This document shows positions 41,847-42,154 of a stretch of 42,154 nt of DNA, in pieces (the first letter of the stretch is position 1; each line of letters starts with the position of its first letter). The stretch is from Lachnospiraceae bacterium (GTDB lineage Bacteria; Bacillota; Clostridia; Lachnospirales; Lachnospiraceae). The notes under the pieces are model-generated. The model did not search any database. It was not told the DNA's origin and saw only the letters and a list, made by a program, of their open reading frames with translations. Made by a program: the position numbers and the translations under genes. Where the stretch lies: the NCBI GenBank assembly GCA_016291405.1, contig JAEEXG010000018.1, positions 1-42,154 of the forward strand, in the 5' to 3' direction.

Positions 41847-42008
41847 TCGTCCTGTCCCCTTTTATTCTGTAGTAATCCTCCATCTCAACATCCAGAGTGA
41901 TAGCTTTCGGACGGGTGTTGCTCATTTTCTGCAAAAGGCTCACGACTTCAACGTTCTGTTATGTGGGCAAGAAAAATCATCCAACCAGTTCAGCCTTTCT
42001 ATATTCAT
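41839..42008 (-). pseudogene. Probably frameshifted small ORF
   Basis: An ATG at 42008, overlapping the previous stop as ATGA, opens 22 codons (MNIERLNWLDDF...) ending at 41940. A second frame then continues from about 41948 to TGA at 41839-41841, encoding NVEVVSLLQKMSNTRPKAI and DVEMEDYYRIKGD. The two halves lie end to end with a frame change and look like one small gene of about 55 codons broken by a short deletion. Two genuine tiny ORFs cannot be excluded. Confidence 0.45.
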
Positions 42009-42154
42009 ATGACCTCCAACACCCTCCTGATATTTTCTTCATTCGGAATAATGATATTTATATCCACCTGCGGATGTTCCCTAACATATGCAACAAGGAA
42101 GTCCATCAAATTTTCTTTTGTTTCCATATAGTCATCTATGATCACCCGGTCACT
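42005..42154 (-). CDS. C-terminal end of a gene cut by the window edge
   Basis: 49 codons and a TGA are visible, including VIIDDYMETKENLMDFLVAY and VDINIIIPNEENIRRVLEVI. The start lies outside the window. No family can be named from this piece. It is co-directional with, and overlaps by 3 nt, the small ORF that follows. Confidence 0.6.
   Translation of the reverse strand, partial: SDRVIIDDYMETKENLMDFLVAYVREHPQVDINIIIPNEENIRRVLEVI

Overview
The window looks like a chromosomal segment of an AT-rich, anaerobic, Gram-positive Firmicute. I would place it in Lachnospiraceae (Butyrivibrio/Roseburia-like gut or rumen bacteria). This rests on the dnaX-ybaB-recR order, a phosphoketolase, BioY/BioB/BirA without the rest of the biotin pathway, DUF5711 and DUF1848 proteins, strong Shine-Dalgarno sites and sigma-A promoters with 17-nt spacers. 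The genus is inference. Most genes lie on the minus strand.

Layout. 1-230: promoter and leader of a minus-strand rRNA operon whose 16S gene should begin just left of the window. 235-6804: minus-strand operon dnaX, ybaB, recR, galM, a DUF5711 membrane protein, a CvpA-family protein and an S66 LD-carboxypeptidase. 6844-7024: tRNA-Ser(CGA) with a consensus promoter and a two-way terminator. 7027-15983: ten-gene Mrp/Mbh-type cation antiporter operon (order E-F-G-DUF4040-B-C and four NuoL/M/N-like subunits) with no hydrogenase or dehydrogenase genes in the window. 16105-17414: membrane GGDEF protein. 17448-19694: accessory patch with a broken lipoprotein gene, an ORF6N/PLD-like protein and an XRE regulator. 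19752-22218: biotin locus (bioY and bioB diverging from a BirA operator, birA convergent). 22290-23718: enolase. 23720-30819: GNAT/histidine-phosphatase fusion, hybrid sensor kinase, phosphoketolase and a DUF1189-like membrane protein. 30823-40100: a long minus-strand array holding several acetyltransferases (some fused to kinase-like or ASCH domains), an MFS transporter, rsgA, sfsA, DUF1848, a flavodoxin and a MarR regulator. 40090-42154: an accessory module with KilA-N and XRE proteins, decayed small ORFs and a truncated gene at the edge.

How the parts work together. The Mrp/Mbh operon should build one large membrane complex exchanging Na+ and H+; four ion-channel subunits is more than the usual two of Mrp. 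The biotin locus is self-contained: BirA should repress uptake (BioY) and the last synthesis step (BioB) through one operator whose arms contain both -35 boxes.

The most interesting signals are two very short ORFs (36 and 21 codons), each with its own promoter and followed by an intrinsic terminator. One sits directly before the four-gene acetyltransferase operon and one before rsgA. The first leader also has an RNA segment in its last codons that is complementary to the terminator loop. This is the layout of ribosome-mediated attenuation, and could mean the acetyltransferase operon is induced by translation stress or an antibiotic. All such mechanistic statements are inference from sequence.
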